Of a stretch of DNA of 64,000 nucleotides, positions 24,000 to 32,956 are shown one piece after another; position 1 is the stretch's first letter; every line of letters starts with the position of its first letter. The notes under the pieces were generated by a model, which saw only the letters and a program-made list of their open reading frames with translations, ran no database searches and had not been told where the DNA came from. The DNA comes from Labrys okinawensis (GTDB taxonomy: Bacteria > Pseudomonadota > Alphaproteobacteria > Rhizobiales > Labraceae). The stretch covers positions 60,342 to 124,341 of the forward strand of contig NZ_PUEJ01000015.1 of assembly GCF_002982075.1 (NCBI RefSeq). Reading direction: 5' to 3'. A program made the position numbers and the translations under genes.

Positions 24000-25709
24000 A
24001 TGTCCTTGAACGGATGGCTTCAGATCATCCTTCTGTTCGCTTTGGTGCTCGCAGCGGTGAAGCCACTGGGAGCCTATATGGCTCGTGTCTTCTCCGGTGA
24101 GAGGACCTTCCTCTCGCCTATCCTGACGCCGGTCGAGAAGGGTTTTTACAAACTTTCCGGCATTGATCCGGTCCGGGAACAGGGATGGCTCGCCTATACA
24201 CTCGCCATGCTGTTCTTCAGCATGGCAGGATTTGCCTCGCTTTACGCGATCCTGCGGCTGCAGGCCTATCTGCCGCTCAATCCGCAGGGTTGTGGCAATC
24301 TGACGCCGGATCTGGCTTTCAACACGGCGGTGAGCTTCGTCACCAACACCAACTGGCAGAACTATGCGGGCGAAAGCACCATGAGCCATTTCAGCCAGAT
24401 GGCCGGGCTCACGGTGCATAATTTCGTCTCGGCCGCCACCGGCATCGCCCTGGCACTGGCTCTCACCCGGGCCTTCATGTGCTCGGGCGGCCAGACGCTC
24501 GGCAATTTCTGGGTCGATCTGACCCGGTCGTCGCTTTACATATTGCTGCCGATCGCCGTCGTCGTCGCCCTGGCTTTCGTGGCGATGGGCATTCCCCAGA
24601 CCCTGCAGGCCAGCGTCGACGCCACCACGCTGGAAGGCGCCAGGCAGACCATCGCCATGGGGCCGATGGCGAGCCAGGAAGCGATCAAGCAGCTCGGCAC
24701 CAATGGCGGCGGCTTCTTCAACGCCAATTCCGCCCATCCCTTCGAGAATCCCACCGCGCTGGCTAATTACCTGTCGATCTTCTCGATGCTGTCGATTTCG
24801 GCGGCGCTCGTCTATGCGTTCGGCCAGATGGTCGGCTCCCGCCGCCAGGGCTGGGCCCTGCTCTCGGCCATGGGCGTCCTCCTGATCGCCGGTGTCGCCG
24901 TGGTCTATTGGGCGGAGACGTCAGGCAATCCGATCCTCGCACATCTCGGCCTCGATCCGGCCCTCGGCAATATGGAAGGCAAGGAACTGCGTTTCGGCCA
25001 GGCGATGTCGGCCGTCTTCGTCGCCGTCACCACGGGCCTGTCCTGCGGCGCGGTCAACGCCATGCATTCCTCGCTCACACCGCTCGGCGGCCTGATCCCG
25101 ATGTTCCTGATCCAGCTGGGCGAAGTGCTGCCCGGCGGTGTAGGCTCGGGCCTCTACGGCATGGTCGTCTTCGCCATCCTCAGCGTGTTCATCGCCGGCC
25201 TCATGGTCGGTCGCACCCCGGAGTTCCTCGGCAAGAAGATCGAATCGCGCGAGATGAAGTTCGCCGTGCTGGCGATCCTGATCCTGCCCACCGCGATTCT
25301 GGGCTTCACCGCGATCTCCGCCATGGCGTCTTTCGCCCTGTCGCAACTCGGCAATGCCGGTCCGCACGGCCTCAGCGAGCTTCTCTACGCCTACTCCTCG
25401 GCAGCGGGCAACAATGGCTCGGCCTTTGCCAGCCTGTCGGGCAATACGCCCTGGTTCAACACCACCCTCGGCATCACCATGCTGCTGGGCCGCTTTGCCT
25501 ATGTGGTGCCGGTGATGGCAATCGCCGGCTCCCTGGCCGCCAAGACCAGGGTACCCGCCTCGGCCGGTACCTTCCCGACACACACGCCGCTTTTCGTCGG
25601 CCTGTTGGTCGGCATCATCCTGATCGTGGGCGGCCTGCAATTCTTCCCGGCCCTCGCGCTGGGGCCGATCGTCGAGCATTTCGTCATGCTCGCGGGAAAA
25701 ACGTTCTGA
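24000..25709 (+). CDS. kdpA: Potassium-transporting ATPase subunit A
   Basis: The 569-residue inner-membrane channel subunit resembles a fused tetrameric potassium channel. Four selectivity-filter regions are visible: TNTNWQNYAGE, TNGGGFFNANSAHPFENP, TTGLSCGAVNAMH and AYSSAAGNNGSAF. It binds potassium with high affinity and hands it to KdpB. ATG 24000 has TTTTGGAG upstream. A hairpin-rich 130-bp spacer separates it from kdpB. Confidence 0.97.
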   Translation: MSLNGWLQIILLFALVLAAVKPLGAYMARVFSGERTFLSPILTPVEKGFYKLSGIDPVREQGWLAYTLAMLFFSMAGFASLYAILRLQAYLPLNPQGCGNLTPDLAFNTAVSFVTNTNWQNYAGESTMSHFSQMAGLTVHNFVSAATGIALALALTRAFMCSGGQTLGNFWVDLTRSSLYILLPIAVVVALAFVAMGIPQTLQASVDATTLEGARQTIAMGPMASQEAIKQLGTNGGGFFNANSAHPFENPTALANYLSIFSMLSISAALVYAFGQMVGSRRQGWALLSAMGVLLIAGVAVVYWAETSGNPILAHLGLDPALGNMEGKELRFGQAMSAVFVAVTTGLSCGAVNAMHSSLTPLGGLIPMFLIQLGEVLPGGVGSGLYGMVVFAILSVFIAGLMVGRTPEFLGKKIESREMKFAVLAILILPTAILGFTAISAMASFALSQLGNAGPHGLSELLYAYSSAAGNNGSAFASLSGNTPWFNTTLGITMLLGRFAYVVPVMAIAGSLAAKTRVPASAGTFPTHTPLFVGLLVGIILIVGGLQFFPALALGPIVEHFVMLAGKTF

Positions 25710-25721
25710 CCGCAAAACCTT

Positions 25722-25821
25722 CTGAGGCCATCCCGGGCCGTACCGGCTCGGGACACCCTCAGCCACTTTTTCATACCGCATTTTCGTAACGCGAACCTGC
25801 ATCCGCTTCGTTCGAAAATGC
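25722..25821. repeat. Two hairpins in the kdpA-kdpB spacer
   Basis: CTGAGG and CCCTCAG enclose inner CCCGGG-like pairs around 25722-25762, followed by ACTTTTTC, which looks terminator-like. Then GCATTTTCG (25778-25786) and CGAAAATGC (25813-25821) form a 9-bp inverted repeat. The second element matches a short repeat common in rhizobial intergenic DNA. Together they could lower kdpB expression relative to kdpA. Confidence 0.6.
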
Positions 25822-25839
25822 TTTCCGGGAACGGCTGTC

Positions 25840-27891
25840 ATGTCTTCCAAACCTACATCCCCGTCCATGTTCGACGCGGCCATCCTGCTGCCGGCGATCA
25901 GGGATGCCTTCGTCAAGCTCGATCCCAGGCTGCTCGTCCGCAACCCGGTGATCTTCGTCACCGAGGTCGTGGCGGCCCTGGTCACCGTGCTCAGCCTGCG
26001 TGACGCCTTCACCGGCGCCGGGGCCGGCTTCAGTGCGCAGATCGCCGCCTGGCTGTGGTTCACCGTATTGTTCGCCACCTTCGCCGAAGCCGTGGCCGAG
26101 GGGCGCGGCAAGGCGCAGGCCGAGAGCCTCAAGCGCACCAAGTCCGACCTCAAGGCCAAACGCATGCCTTCGGCGGCGGCCGAGCTGGGAAACTTCCAGG
26201 TGATCGATGCCACCAGGCTCAGCGTCGGCGACATCGTCATCGTCGAAGCCGGTGACCTCATTCCCGGCGACGGCGAGGTGATCGAAGGCGTGGCGTCGGT
26301 CAACGAGAGCGCCATCACCGGCGAATCCGCCCCCGTGATCCGCGAATCCGGCGGCGACCGCTCCGCCGTCACCGGCGGCACGCAGGTGCTGTCGGACTGG
26401 ATCAAGGTGCGCATCACCACCCAGCCCGGCTCTTCCTTCATCGATCGCATGATCGCGTTGGTCGAGGGCGCCGAGCGCCAGAAAACCCCCAACGAGATCG
26501 CCCTGTCGATCCTGCTCTCGGGCATGACGCTGATCTTTCTGATCGCCGTGGTCACGCTGTGGGGCCTTGCCGGCTATTCCGGCACGCTGCTCTCCATCAC
26601 CGTGCTGGTGGCGCTGCTGGTCACCCTCATCCCCACCACCATCGGCGGCCTGCTCTCGGCCATCGGCATCGCCGGCATGGATCGCCTGATCCGCTTCAAC
26701 GTGGTGGCCACCTCGGGCCGCGCGGTCGAGGCTGCCGGCGACGTCGATACCCTGCTGCTCGACAAGACCGGCACCATCACCTTCGGCAACCGCATGGCGA
26801 CCGAATTCCTGGCCGTCCCCGGCGTCAGCGAGCAGGATCTGGCCGAAGCCGTGCTGCTGGCAAGCCTTGCCGACGAGACCCCCGAGGGCCGCTCGATCAT
26901 CGCCCTTGCCCAGAGCGACTATGGTCTTGCCCAGCCGGACCTGACAGCCAAGGCGATCATCACGATCGCTTTCGCGGCCCAGACCCGCCTCTCGGGTATC
27001 GATATCGACGGGCGTTCCATCCGCAAGGGCGCGGTCGATGCGATCGTGAAGTTCGCCGGCACCACGCTGGAGGCCGCCCCTGCCGCCTTCCGCCAGGCGG
27101 TGGAGAAGGTTGCCCGCACGGGCGGCACGCCGCTCGGCGTTACCGACGGCAGCCGCATTCTCGGCGTCGTGCACCTCAAGGACGTGGTGAAGCCCGGCAT
27201 CAAGGAGCGCTTTGCCGAACTGCGTTCGATGGGCATCCGCACGGTGATGGTGACGGGCGACAATCCGATCACCGCCGCCGCGATCGCCTCGGAGGCCGGC
27301 GTCGACGACTTCCTGGCCGAAGCCACGCCGGAGGAGAAGCTCGCCTATATCCGCAAAGAGCAGACGGGCGGCCGCCTCATCGCCATGTGCGGCGACGGCA
27401 CCAATGACGCCCCGGCGCTGGCCCAGGCCGATGTCGGCGTCGCCATGCAGACCGGCACCCAGGCGGCGCGCGAGGCGGGCAACATGGTGGACCTGGACTC
27501 CAGCCCCACCAAGCTGATCGAGATCGTCGGCATCGGCAAGCAATTGCTGATGACCCGCGGCTCGCTCACCACCTTCTCGATCGCCAACGACGTCGCCAAA
27601 TATTTCGCCATCATCCCGGCCCTGTTCATCGCGACCTATCCCGAGCTCGGCGCCCTGAACGTGATGAACCTGGCTTCGCCCCAGTCGGCCATCCTCTCGG
27701 CGGTGATCTTCAACGCGCTGATCATCATCGCCCTGATTCCGCTGGCCCTCAAGGGCGTTGCCTACCGGCCGGTCGGCGCGGCGGCGCTGCTCAGGCGCAA
27801 TCTCCTGGTCTACGGCCTCGGCGGGCTGCTGGTGCCGTTCGTCGGCATCAAGCTGATCGACCTCGTCGTCGCCGCCCTGCACCTGGTGTGA
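25840..27891 (+). CDS. kdpB: Potassium-transporting P-type ATPase subunit B
   Basis: The 683-residue P-type ATPase carries the phosphorylation motif DKTGTIT with Asp308, the actuator motif TGESAPV near 160, the GDGTND hinge (MCGDGTNDAPALAQADVG) and the KdpB-typical membrane segments. It hydrolyses ATP to drive potassium import with KdpA and KdpC. The kdpC gene starts 152 bp downstream, an unusually long spacer that contains CCCTCC-N4-AGGGAGGG. Confidence 0.97.
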   Translation: MSSKPTSPSMFDAAILLPAIRDAFVKLDPRLLVRNPVIFVTEVVAALVTVLSLRDAFTGAGAGFSAQIAAWLWFTVLFATFAEAVAEGRGKAQAESLKRTKSDLKAKRMPSAAAELGNFQVIDATRLSVGDIVIVEAGDLIPGDGEVIEGVASVNESAITGESAPVIRESGGDRSAVTGGTQVLSDWIKVRITTQPGSSFIDRMIALVEGAERQKTPNEIALSILLSGMTLIFLIAVVTLWGLAGYSGTLLSITVLVALLVTLIPTTIGGLLSAIGIAGMDRLIRFNVVATSGRAVEAAGDVDTLLLDKTGTITFGNRMATEFLAVPGVSEQDLAEAVLLASLADETPEGRSIIALAQSDYGLAQPDLTAKAIITIAFAAQTRLSGIDIDGRSIRKGAVDAIVKFAGTTLEAAPAAFRQAVEKVARTGGTPLGVTDGSRILGVVHLKDVVKPGIKERFAELRSMGIRTVMVTGDNPITAAAIASEAGVDDFLAEATPEEKLAYIRKEQTGGRLIAMCGDGTNDAPALAQADVGVAMQTGTQAAREAGNMVDLDSSPTKLIEIVGIGKQLLMTRGSLTTFSIANDVAKYFAIIPALFIATYPELGALNVMNLASPQSAILSAVIFNALIIIALIPLALKGVAYRPVGAAALLRRNLLVYGLGGLLVPFVGIKLIDLVVAALHLV

Positions 27892-28043
27892 CGGCGATGC
27901 GCACGAGAAACGGATGGAGCGTGGCCCGCTGGCTCGCTCTGTCCGCGCCGAACCGATCCACCGCCCGCACACCGTCCCTCCTCGCAGGGAGGGCTCCCGC
28001 CTTCCGAGGCAATCCCGTTTTCGCTCTCCAAGGGAGCAAACCC

Positions 28044-28646
28044 ATGCTAATCCATCTTCGTCCCGCCATCGTGATGATGGCCCTGTTCACCCTGCTGCTG
28101 GGCATTCTCTATCCGCTGGCCGTCACCGGCATCGCCCAGGTCGCCCTGCCCGGCCAAGCCAACGGCAGCCTGATCACCAGCAACAATATGGTGATCGGCT
28201 CGTCCCTGATCGGCCAGAATTTCACGTCGGATCGCTATTTCCAGGGCCGTCCCTCGGCGACCTCGGGCACCGATCCCAACGACCCCAGCAAGACGGTGTC
28301 CCAGCCCTACAATGCGAGCAACTCGACGGGCTCCAATCTCGGCCCCACATCGAAGGCCCTGGCCGACAGGGTCGCCGCTTCGGTCGAGTCCCTGCGCAAG
28401 CAGGGCGTGACCGGCGCCGTTCCCGCCGACGCGGTGACGACCTCGGCTTCCGGCCTCGACCCCGACATTTCGCCGGCCGATGCCGCGCTGCAGATCCAGC
28501 GCGTCGCCAAGGCCCGCAATCTGCCGGAGGCGGACGTGAAAGCCCTGGTCGACAACCACACGTCAGGCCGGCTCTTCGGCGTGATCGGCGAGCCGCGCGT
28601 CAATGTTCTCGCGCTGAATCTGGCGCTTGATGCTATGAAGAAGTGA
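28044..28646 (+). CDS. kdpC: Potassium-transporting ATPase subunit C
   Basis: The 200-residue subunit has one N-terminal membrane helix (IVMMALFTLLLGILYPLAVT) and a periplasmic domain with the family motifs FTSDRYFQGRPSAT, YNASNSTGSNLGPTS and GEPRVNVLALNLALD. It assembles with KdpA and KdpB and raises ATP affinity. ATG 28044 has AAGGGAG upstream. The stop TGA overlaps a GTG that would open the kdpD frame 27 codons earlier than the start I chose. Confidence 0.96.
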   Translation: MLIHLRPAIVMMALFTLLLGILYPLAVTGIAQVALPGQANGSLITSNNMVIGSSLIGQNFTSDRYFQGRPSATSGTDPNDPSKTVSQPYNASNSTGSNLGPTSKALADRVAASVESLRKQGVTGAVPADAVTTSASGLDPDISPADAALQIQRVAKARNLPEADVKALVDNHTSGRLFGVIGEPRVNVLALNLALDAMKK

Positions 28647-28653
28647 ATTCTTC

Positions 28654-28712
28654 GGTGTGCCGGTCTTCGGACCGGCATTTTCTTCAACATGCCGGCCGAA
28701 GACCGGCACACC
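28654..28712. repeat. Paired palindrome between kdpC and kdpD
   Basis: GGTGTGCCGGTCTTCGG followed by ACCGGCA is repeated inverted as TGCCGGCCGAAGACCGGC followed by ACACC. Arms are 24 bp with one mismatch and the loop is 12 bp. Each arm is itself nearly palindromic. It lies directly between the two cistrons and the kdpD frame stays open across it. Confidence 0.85.
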
Positions 28713-28723
28713 ATATCACCCCC

Positions 28724-31390
28724 ATGCCCAGTCCCCCCGACAAACGTCCCGATCCCAACGCCCTGCTGACCCTGGCGGGGCGGGAAGGACGCGGCCGGCT
28801 CACCGTCTTTCTCGGCGCGGCGCCGGGCGTCGGCAAGACCTATGCCATGCTGTCGCGGGCGCGGCGTGAAAAGCAGGCCGGCGTCGATGTCGTTGTCGGT
28901 ATCGTCGAGACGCATGGCCGCAGTGAAACGGCCGCCCTGACCGAGGGGCTCGAGATCCTGGCGCGGCGGACGGTCGACTATCGCGGCCGCGAGCTCGAAG
29001 AGTTCGACATCGACGCGGCGCTCGCCCGCCGGCCGCGCCTGATCATCGTCGACGAGCTTGCCCACACCAATGCCCCGGACAGCCGCCATCCCAAGCGCTA
29101 CCAGGATGTCGAGGAGCTGATCGGCGCCGGCATCGATGTATGGACGGCGCTGAACATCCAGCACCTGGAAAGCCTGGTCGATGTCGTCTCGCGCATCACC
29201 GGGGTGACGGTGCGCGAAAGTGTACCGGACAGCGTGATCAAGAAAGCCGACGAGGTCATCGTCGTCGATATCACGCCCACCGAACTGATCCAGCGCCTGG
29301 AAGACGGCAAGGTCTATCTGCCCGACAATGCCAGGCGCGCTGCCGACGGCTTTTTCAGGCCGGGCAATCTCACCGCCTTGCGCGAGCTCGCTTTGCGCCG
29401 CACGACCGAGCGCGTCGACGACCAGATGCTGGCCTATCTGCGCCAGAATGCCATCGAAGGACCGTGGGAAACGGCCGACAGGCTGATCGTCTGCGTCGGG
29501 CCCGACAAGTTTTCCCAGCAGGTCGTGAGAGCGGCCGGCCGGCTTGCCACCGGGCTGAATGCGGACTGGCTGGCCGTGACCGTCGAGCGCCCCGGCCAGG
29601 AAGTCGGCGGCGAGGCGCTTGCCGAGCTCGAGGCCAATCTGCGTCTGGCCGAGCGCCTGGGTGCGGAAGTCAGGCGCCTCAACGGCCACGACTATGTCGG
29701 CGAAATTCTGAGATTGGCCCGCGCCGAGAACGTCACCCAGATCGTGCTCGGCAGCGGCAGGGCGAGCTGGTGGCAGCGCGCCACCGGGCGCTCCCTGGCC
29801 GACGATCTCCTGCACCGCTCCGAGGAGATCAACGTCACCGTCATCACCAACACCGTGGCCGAAGCCCCTCCCGCCCGGCAATGGTGGCGCCGGCTCGTCC
29901 TGCAGCCTTCCCTGGCCGGTCTCGCCATGGCCGTCGGCTGCGTCGCGGCGGCAGTCGGCATCGGTGTCGGCCTCAGGCATTTCGTCTATCTGCCCAACGC
30001 CTCCATGCTCTTCCTGATGGCGGTGCTCGCCAGCGCCCTCACGGTCGGGCGCTGGAGTGCCATCACGGCGGCGGTGCTGTCCTTCTTCGCCTATAATTTC
30101 TTCTTCATTCCGCCGCTCTACACCTTCACCATCGCCGAGCCGCACGAGGTCTTCGCCCTCGCCGTGTTCCTGATCGTGGCCGTGGTGGCGGGCGACCTCG
30201 CCGGACGGGTCCGCGAGCGGGCGGAGGGCGAAGGGCGGCGGGCCGCCAACATCATGTCGCTCTACGAATTCTCCCGGAAGCTTTCCGGCATCACCAGCCT
30301 GGACGACGTGCTCTGGGCGGCGGTCGCCCATGCCCAGGCGACGCTGCACGGACGCGTCGTCATCGCCGTGCCCCAGGAGGACGAGCTCGCCGTTGCCGCC
30401 GCCTGGCCGCCGGACATCAGCCTGGATACAACCGACATGACGGCGCTGCGCTGGGCCTTTGAAAAGAGAGAGATCGCCGGCCGGGGAACCGGCACCCTGC
30501 CCAATATCGCCTTCGAGTTCAGGCCGATCCTCACCCCGAACGGCGCCGTGGGCGTGCTCGGCCTGGCGCAACCCGAGGGCGCCGAGCCGCTTTCCCCGGC
30601 CGAGGAGCGCATTCTCGTCGCCATCCTCGACCAGACCGCCATCGCCATCGACCGGGCCAAGCTCGCAAAGGAGAATGTGCGCACCGCCGCGCTCGAGGAA
30701 AGCGAGAAGCTGCGCAGCGCCCTGCTCTCCTCTCTCTCGCACGATCTGCGCACACCGCTGGCCTCCATCACCGGCGCCGTCACCACGCTGCGCCAGCTCG
30801 GCACCAAGATGAACGAGGAAAGCCGCGACGATTTGCTCGCCTCCATCGAAGAAGAGGCAGCCCGGCTGAGCCGCTTTGTCGCCAACCTCCTCGACATGAG
30901 CCGCCTGGAAGCCGGCGCCCTCAATGCGAGGCGCGATTTCCTCGACGTCGCCGACGTCGTCCGCACCGCCGTCGATCGCGCGCGGAAAGCCTTCCCCACC
31001 CGCCTGATCGAAACCAGCCTGGCGGCCGACCTGCCGCCGGTGCGCGGCGACCAGGCCCTGCTCGGCCAGGTGCTGTTCAACCTGCTCGACAATGCCCATA
31101 AATATGGCGGAGACGATACGCCCACCGCCGTGTTCGCCCGGCGCGAGGACGACGAGGTGGTTGTTACCATCACCGATCAGGGCAAGGGCATTCCCCCCGA
31201 TGATCTGGAGAGAATCTTCGACAAGTTCTACCGGCGGGGCAAGGTCGACGGACGCGCGCCGGGCACCGGCCTTGGCCTGTCGATCAGCCGCGGCTTCATC
31301 GAGGCGATGGGCGGCACCATCACCGCCGAAAGCCCTGCCGTGCGCAAGCGCGGCACCCGCATTGTCATCCGCCTGCCGGCCGGGGCATGA
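28724..31390 (+). CDS. kdpD: Sensor histidine kinase KdpD
   Basis: The 888-residue membrane sensor kinase has an N-terminal KdpD domain with Walker A GAAPGVGKT (31-39), a USP-like domain, four closely spaced membrane helices (about 400-500), a GAF-like region, and a kinase core with phosphorylated His673 in LSHDLRTPLASITGA and ATP-binding motifs DNAHKYGG and GTGLGLSISRG. It senses potassium limitation and phosphorylates KdpE. The Walker A implies nucleotide, possibly c-di-AMP, control as in the family. ATG 28724 has a weak ribosome site; GTG 28643, overlapping the kdpC stop, would add 27 residues encoded by the palindromic repeat. Confidence 0.95.
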   Translation: MPSPPDKRPDPNALLTLAGREGRGRLTVFLGAAPGVGKTYAMLSRARREKQAGVDVVVGIVETHGRSETAALTEGLEILARRTVDYRGRELEEFDIDAALARRPRLIIVDELAHTNAPDSRHPKRYQDVEELIGAGIDVWTALNIQHLESLVDVVSRITGVTVRESVPDSVIKKADEVIVVDITPTELIQRLEDGKVYLPDNARRAADGFFRPGNLTALRELALRRTTERVDDQMLAYLRQNAIEGPWETADRLIVCVGPDKFSQQVVRAAGRLATGLNADWLAVTVERPGQEVGGEALAELEANLRLAERLGAEVRRLNGHDYVGEILRLARAENVTQIVLGSGRASWWQRATGRSLADDLLHRSEEINVTVITNTVAEAPPARQWWRRLVLQPSLAGLAMAVGCVAAAVGIGVGLRHFVYLPNASMLFLMAVLASALTVGRWSAITAAVLSFFAYNFFFIPPLYTFTIAEPHEVFALAVFLIVAVVAGDLAGRVRERAEGEGRRAANIMSLYEFSRKLSGITSLDDVLWAAVAHAQATLHGRVVIAVPQEDELAVAAAWPPDISLDTTDMTALRWAFEKREIAGRGTGTLPNIAFEFRPILTPNGAVGVLGLAQPEGAEPLSPAEERILVAILDQTAIAIDRAKLAKENVRTAALEESEKLRSALLSSLSHDLRTPLASITGAVTTLRQLGTKMNEESRDDLLASIEEEAARLSRFVANLLDMSRLEAGALNARRDFLDVADVVRTAVDRARKAFPTRLIETSLAADLPPVRGDQALLGQVLFNLLDNAHKYGGDDTPTAVFARREDDEVVVTITDQGKGIPPDDLERIFDKFYRRGKVDGRAPGTGLGLSISRGFIEAMGGTITAESPAVRKRGTRIVIRLPAGA

Positions 31391-31408
31391 TGGTATGTAC
31401 CTTTCCGC

Positions 31409-31467
31409 TGTGCCGATCTCCAGACCGGCATCGATACCGTTCCTGCGCCGATCTGGAGATCGGCACA
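31409..31467. repeat. Paired palindrome between kdpD and kdpE
   Basis: TGTGCCGATCTCCAG (31409-31423) is repeated inverted as CTGGAGATCGGCACA (31453-31467), and the inner parts GACCGGCA and TGCGCCGATC partly pair. It has the same layout and outer sequence (GTGTGCCG) as the kdpC-kdpD element, but paired positions differ on both sides. The 129-bp spacer contains nothing else recognisable. Confidence 0.8.
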
Positions 31468-31519
31468 CCCGAGCACGGACGGGCAGACCCGCCCCCGGTT
31501 CCGTCGAAAGTTCCTTCGC

Positions 31520-32200
31520 ATGCACATTCTGGTTGTCGACGACGAGCCGCAGATCCAGCGTTTTCTCAAACCGGCGCTCATCGCCGCCGGCTACGAGGTG
31601 ACGCCGGCTGTCAACGGCGCCGACGCCGTGCGCCTGATCGCCACCGCCGCGCCGGATCTCGTCATCCTCGATCTCGGCCTACCCGACATGGACGGCAAGG
31701 ACATCATCGCCAAAGTGCGTGAGTGGTCGAAAGTGCCCGTTATCGTGCTGTCGGCGCGCGACCGGGAGACCGAGAAGATCGCCGCCCTTGATCTCGGTGC
31801 CGACGACTATGTCGAGAAGCCCTTCGGCATCGGCGAATTGATCGCCCGCATCCGCACGGCCCTGCGCCACAAGGCGCAGGACGAGGGCAACACCACCCGT
31901 TTCGAGAGGGACGGCCTTGTCATCGATACGCTGAAACGGCTGGTGAGCCGGGATGGCGAGGCCATTCGCGTCACGCCCAAGGAATACGATCTGCTTGCCA
32001 TGCTGGCACGCCACGCCGGTCGCGTCGTCACCCATCGCCAATTGCTGACCTCGGTGTGGGGGCCGGCGCATGCCGAGGACCTGCATTATCTACGCGTCTT
32101 CATCGGCCAGCTCAGAACCAAGATCGAGCGCGACCCCGCCAATCCCCGCATCATCCAGACAGAGCCCGGCATCGGCTATCGCCTGAAGGACGAGGAGTGA
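31520..32200 (+). CDS. kdpE: Response regulator KdpE
   Basis: The 226-residue OmpR/PhoB-type regulator has a receiver domain with acidic pair DDE (7-9), phosphorylated Asp51 in LVILDLGLPDMDG and the conserved lysine in VEKPFG. A winged-helix domain ends with LRVFIGQLRTKIERDP and TEPGIGYRL. It activates the kdp promoter when phosphorylated by KdpD. It converges with the exporter gene argO 36 bp downstream. Confidence 0.96.
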   Translation: MHILVVDDEPQIQRFLKPALIAAGYEVTPAVNGADAVRLIATAAPDLVILDLGLPDMDGKDIIAKVREWSKVPVIVLSARDRETEKIAALDLGADDYVEKPFGIGELIARIRTALRHKAQDEGNTTRFERDGLVIDTLKRLVSRDGEAIRVTPKEYDLLAMLARHAGRVVTHRQLLTSVWGPAHAEDLHYLRVFIGQLRTKIERDPANPRIIQTEPGIGYRLKDEE

Positions 32201-32236
32201 GCGCGGGGGGCGGTTTGAGGACCGGCCTCAATCCGT

Positions 32237-32836
32237 TCACATCACCAGCTTCAACGCCAGCCCGCACATGGTCATGCCGATCAGCCCGTCCAGCACCCGC
32301 CAGGCACCGGGCCGGGCGAAGAGCGGGCGCAGAAGGCGCGCGCCATAGCCGAGCGAGAAGAAGAACAGGAAGGAGGCGCTGACCGCACCGGCACCGAAGG
32401 CCAGCTTGGCACCCTGATATTGCGTGGAGATCGAGCCGAGCAGCACTACCGTGTCGAGATAGACATGCGGGTTGAGCCAGGTGAAGGCGAGGCAGGTGGC
32501 GAGCGCCGGGCCAAGTCCAAGCCCCACACCATCGGCCGGATCGAGCACGCCATGATCGGCAAGCGCCGAGCGGAAGCTGCGCAGGCCGTACAGGATGAGG
32601 AAGGCGGCACCGCCATAGCGCATCACCGGCTCGATCCAGGGCACGGCCACGCCCACCGCCTGGAAGCCGGCGACACCGATGCTGATCAGCACGGCATCGG
32701 ACAAAGCGCAGACGAGGCAGACCCAGAACACATGTTCGCGCCTGAGACCCTGCCGCAGCACGAAGGCGTTCTGCGCCCCGATCGCCACGATCAGGCTGAG
32801 GCCGAGCAGGAATCCGGATATGAGCGCGTTGGTCAT
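32237..32836 (-). CDS. argO: LysE/ArgO-type amino acid exporter
   Basis: The 199-residue inner-membrane protein belongs to the LysE family: VAIGAQNAFVLRQGLRREH near residues 17-35, the mid-chain TWLNPHVYLDT typical of LysE/ArgO, and about six hydrophobic segments. It would export arginine or lysine. A LysR-type regulator of the ArgP group is encoded divergently 120 bp away, the standard pairing in which basic amino acids induce the exporter. A good ribosome site (AAGGGGAAG) precedes ATG 32836. Whether arginine or lysine is preferred is not visible. Confidence 0.9.
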   Translation of the reverse strand: MTNALISGFLLGLSLIVAIGAQNAFVLRQGLRREHVFWVCLVCALSDAVLISIGVAGFQAVGVAVPWIEPVMRYGGAAFLILYGLRSFRSALADHGVLDPADGVGLGLGPALATCLAFTWLNPHVYLDTVVLLGSISTQYQGAKLAFGAGAVSASFLFFFSLGYGARLLRPLFARPGAWRVLDGLIGMTMCGLALKLVM

Positions 32837-32937
32837 GGTCTTCCCCTTTGCGGGCTTCCCCGATCCCTGCCGATCGCCGGGAATGGCGTTTGACTACACG
32901 CGCCATGAGAATTAGAAAATTTAAATAACCTATCTCT

Positions 32938-32956
32938 GGATTAGGAAAATTAATCC
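32938..32956. promoter_or_regulatory. Inverted repeat touching the argP start codon
   Basis: GGATTA (32938-32943) and TAATCC (32951-32956) are inverted with 7 bp between, in an AT-rich tract, and the second arm ends at the base before the argP ATG. Binding here would block argP translation start or transcription. No Shine-Dalgarno sequence is visible for argP. Confidence 0.5.

Noticed and set aside
28307..31525. 1,072-codon minus-strand frame across kdpC-kdpD
   Set aside because: It overlaps two well-identified genes, and its composition is that of a reverse-strand artefact.
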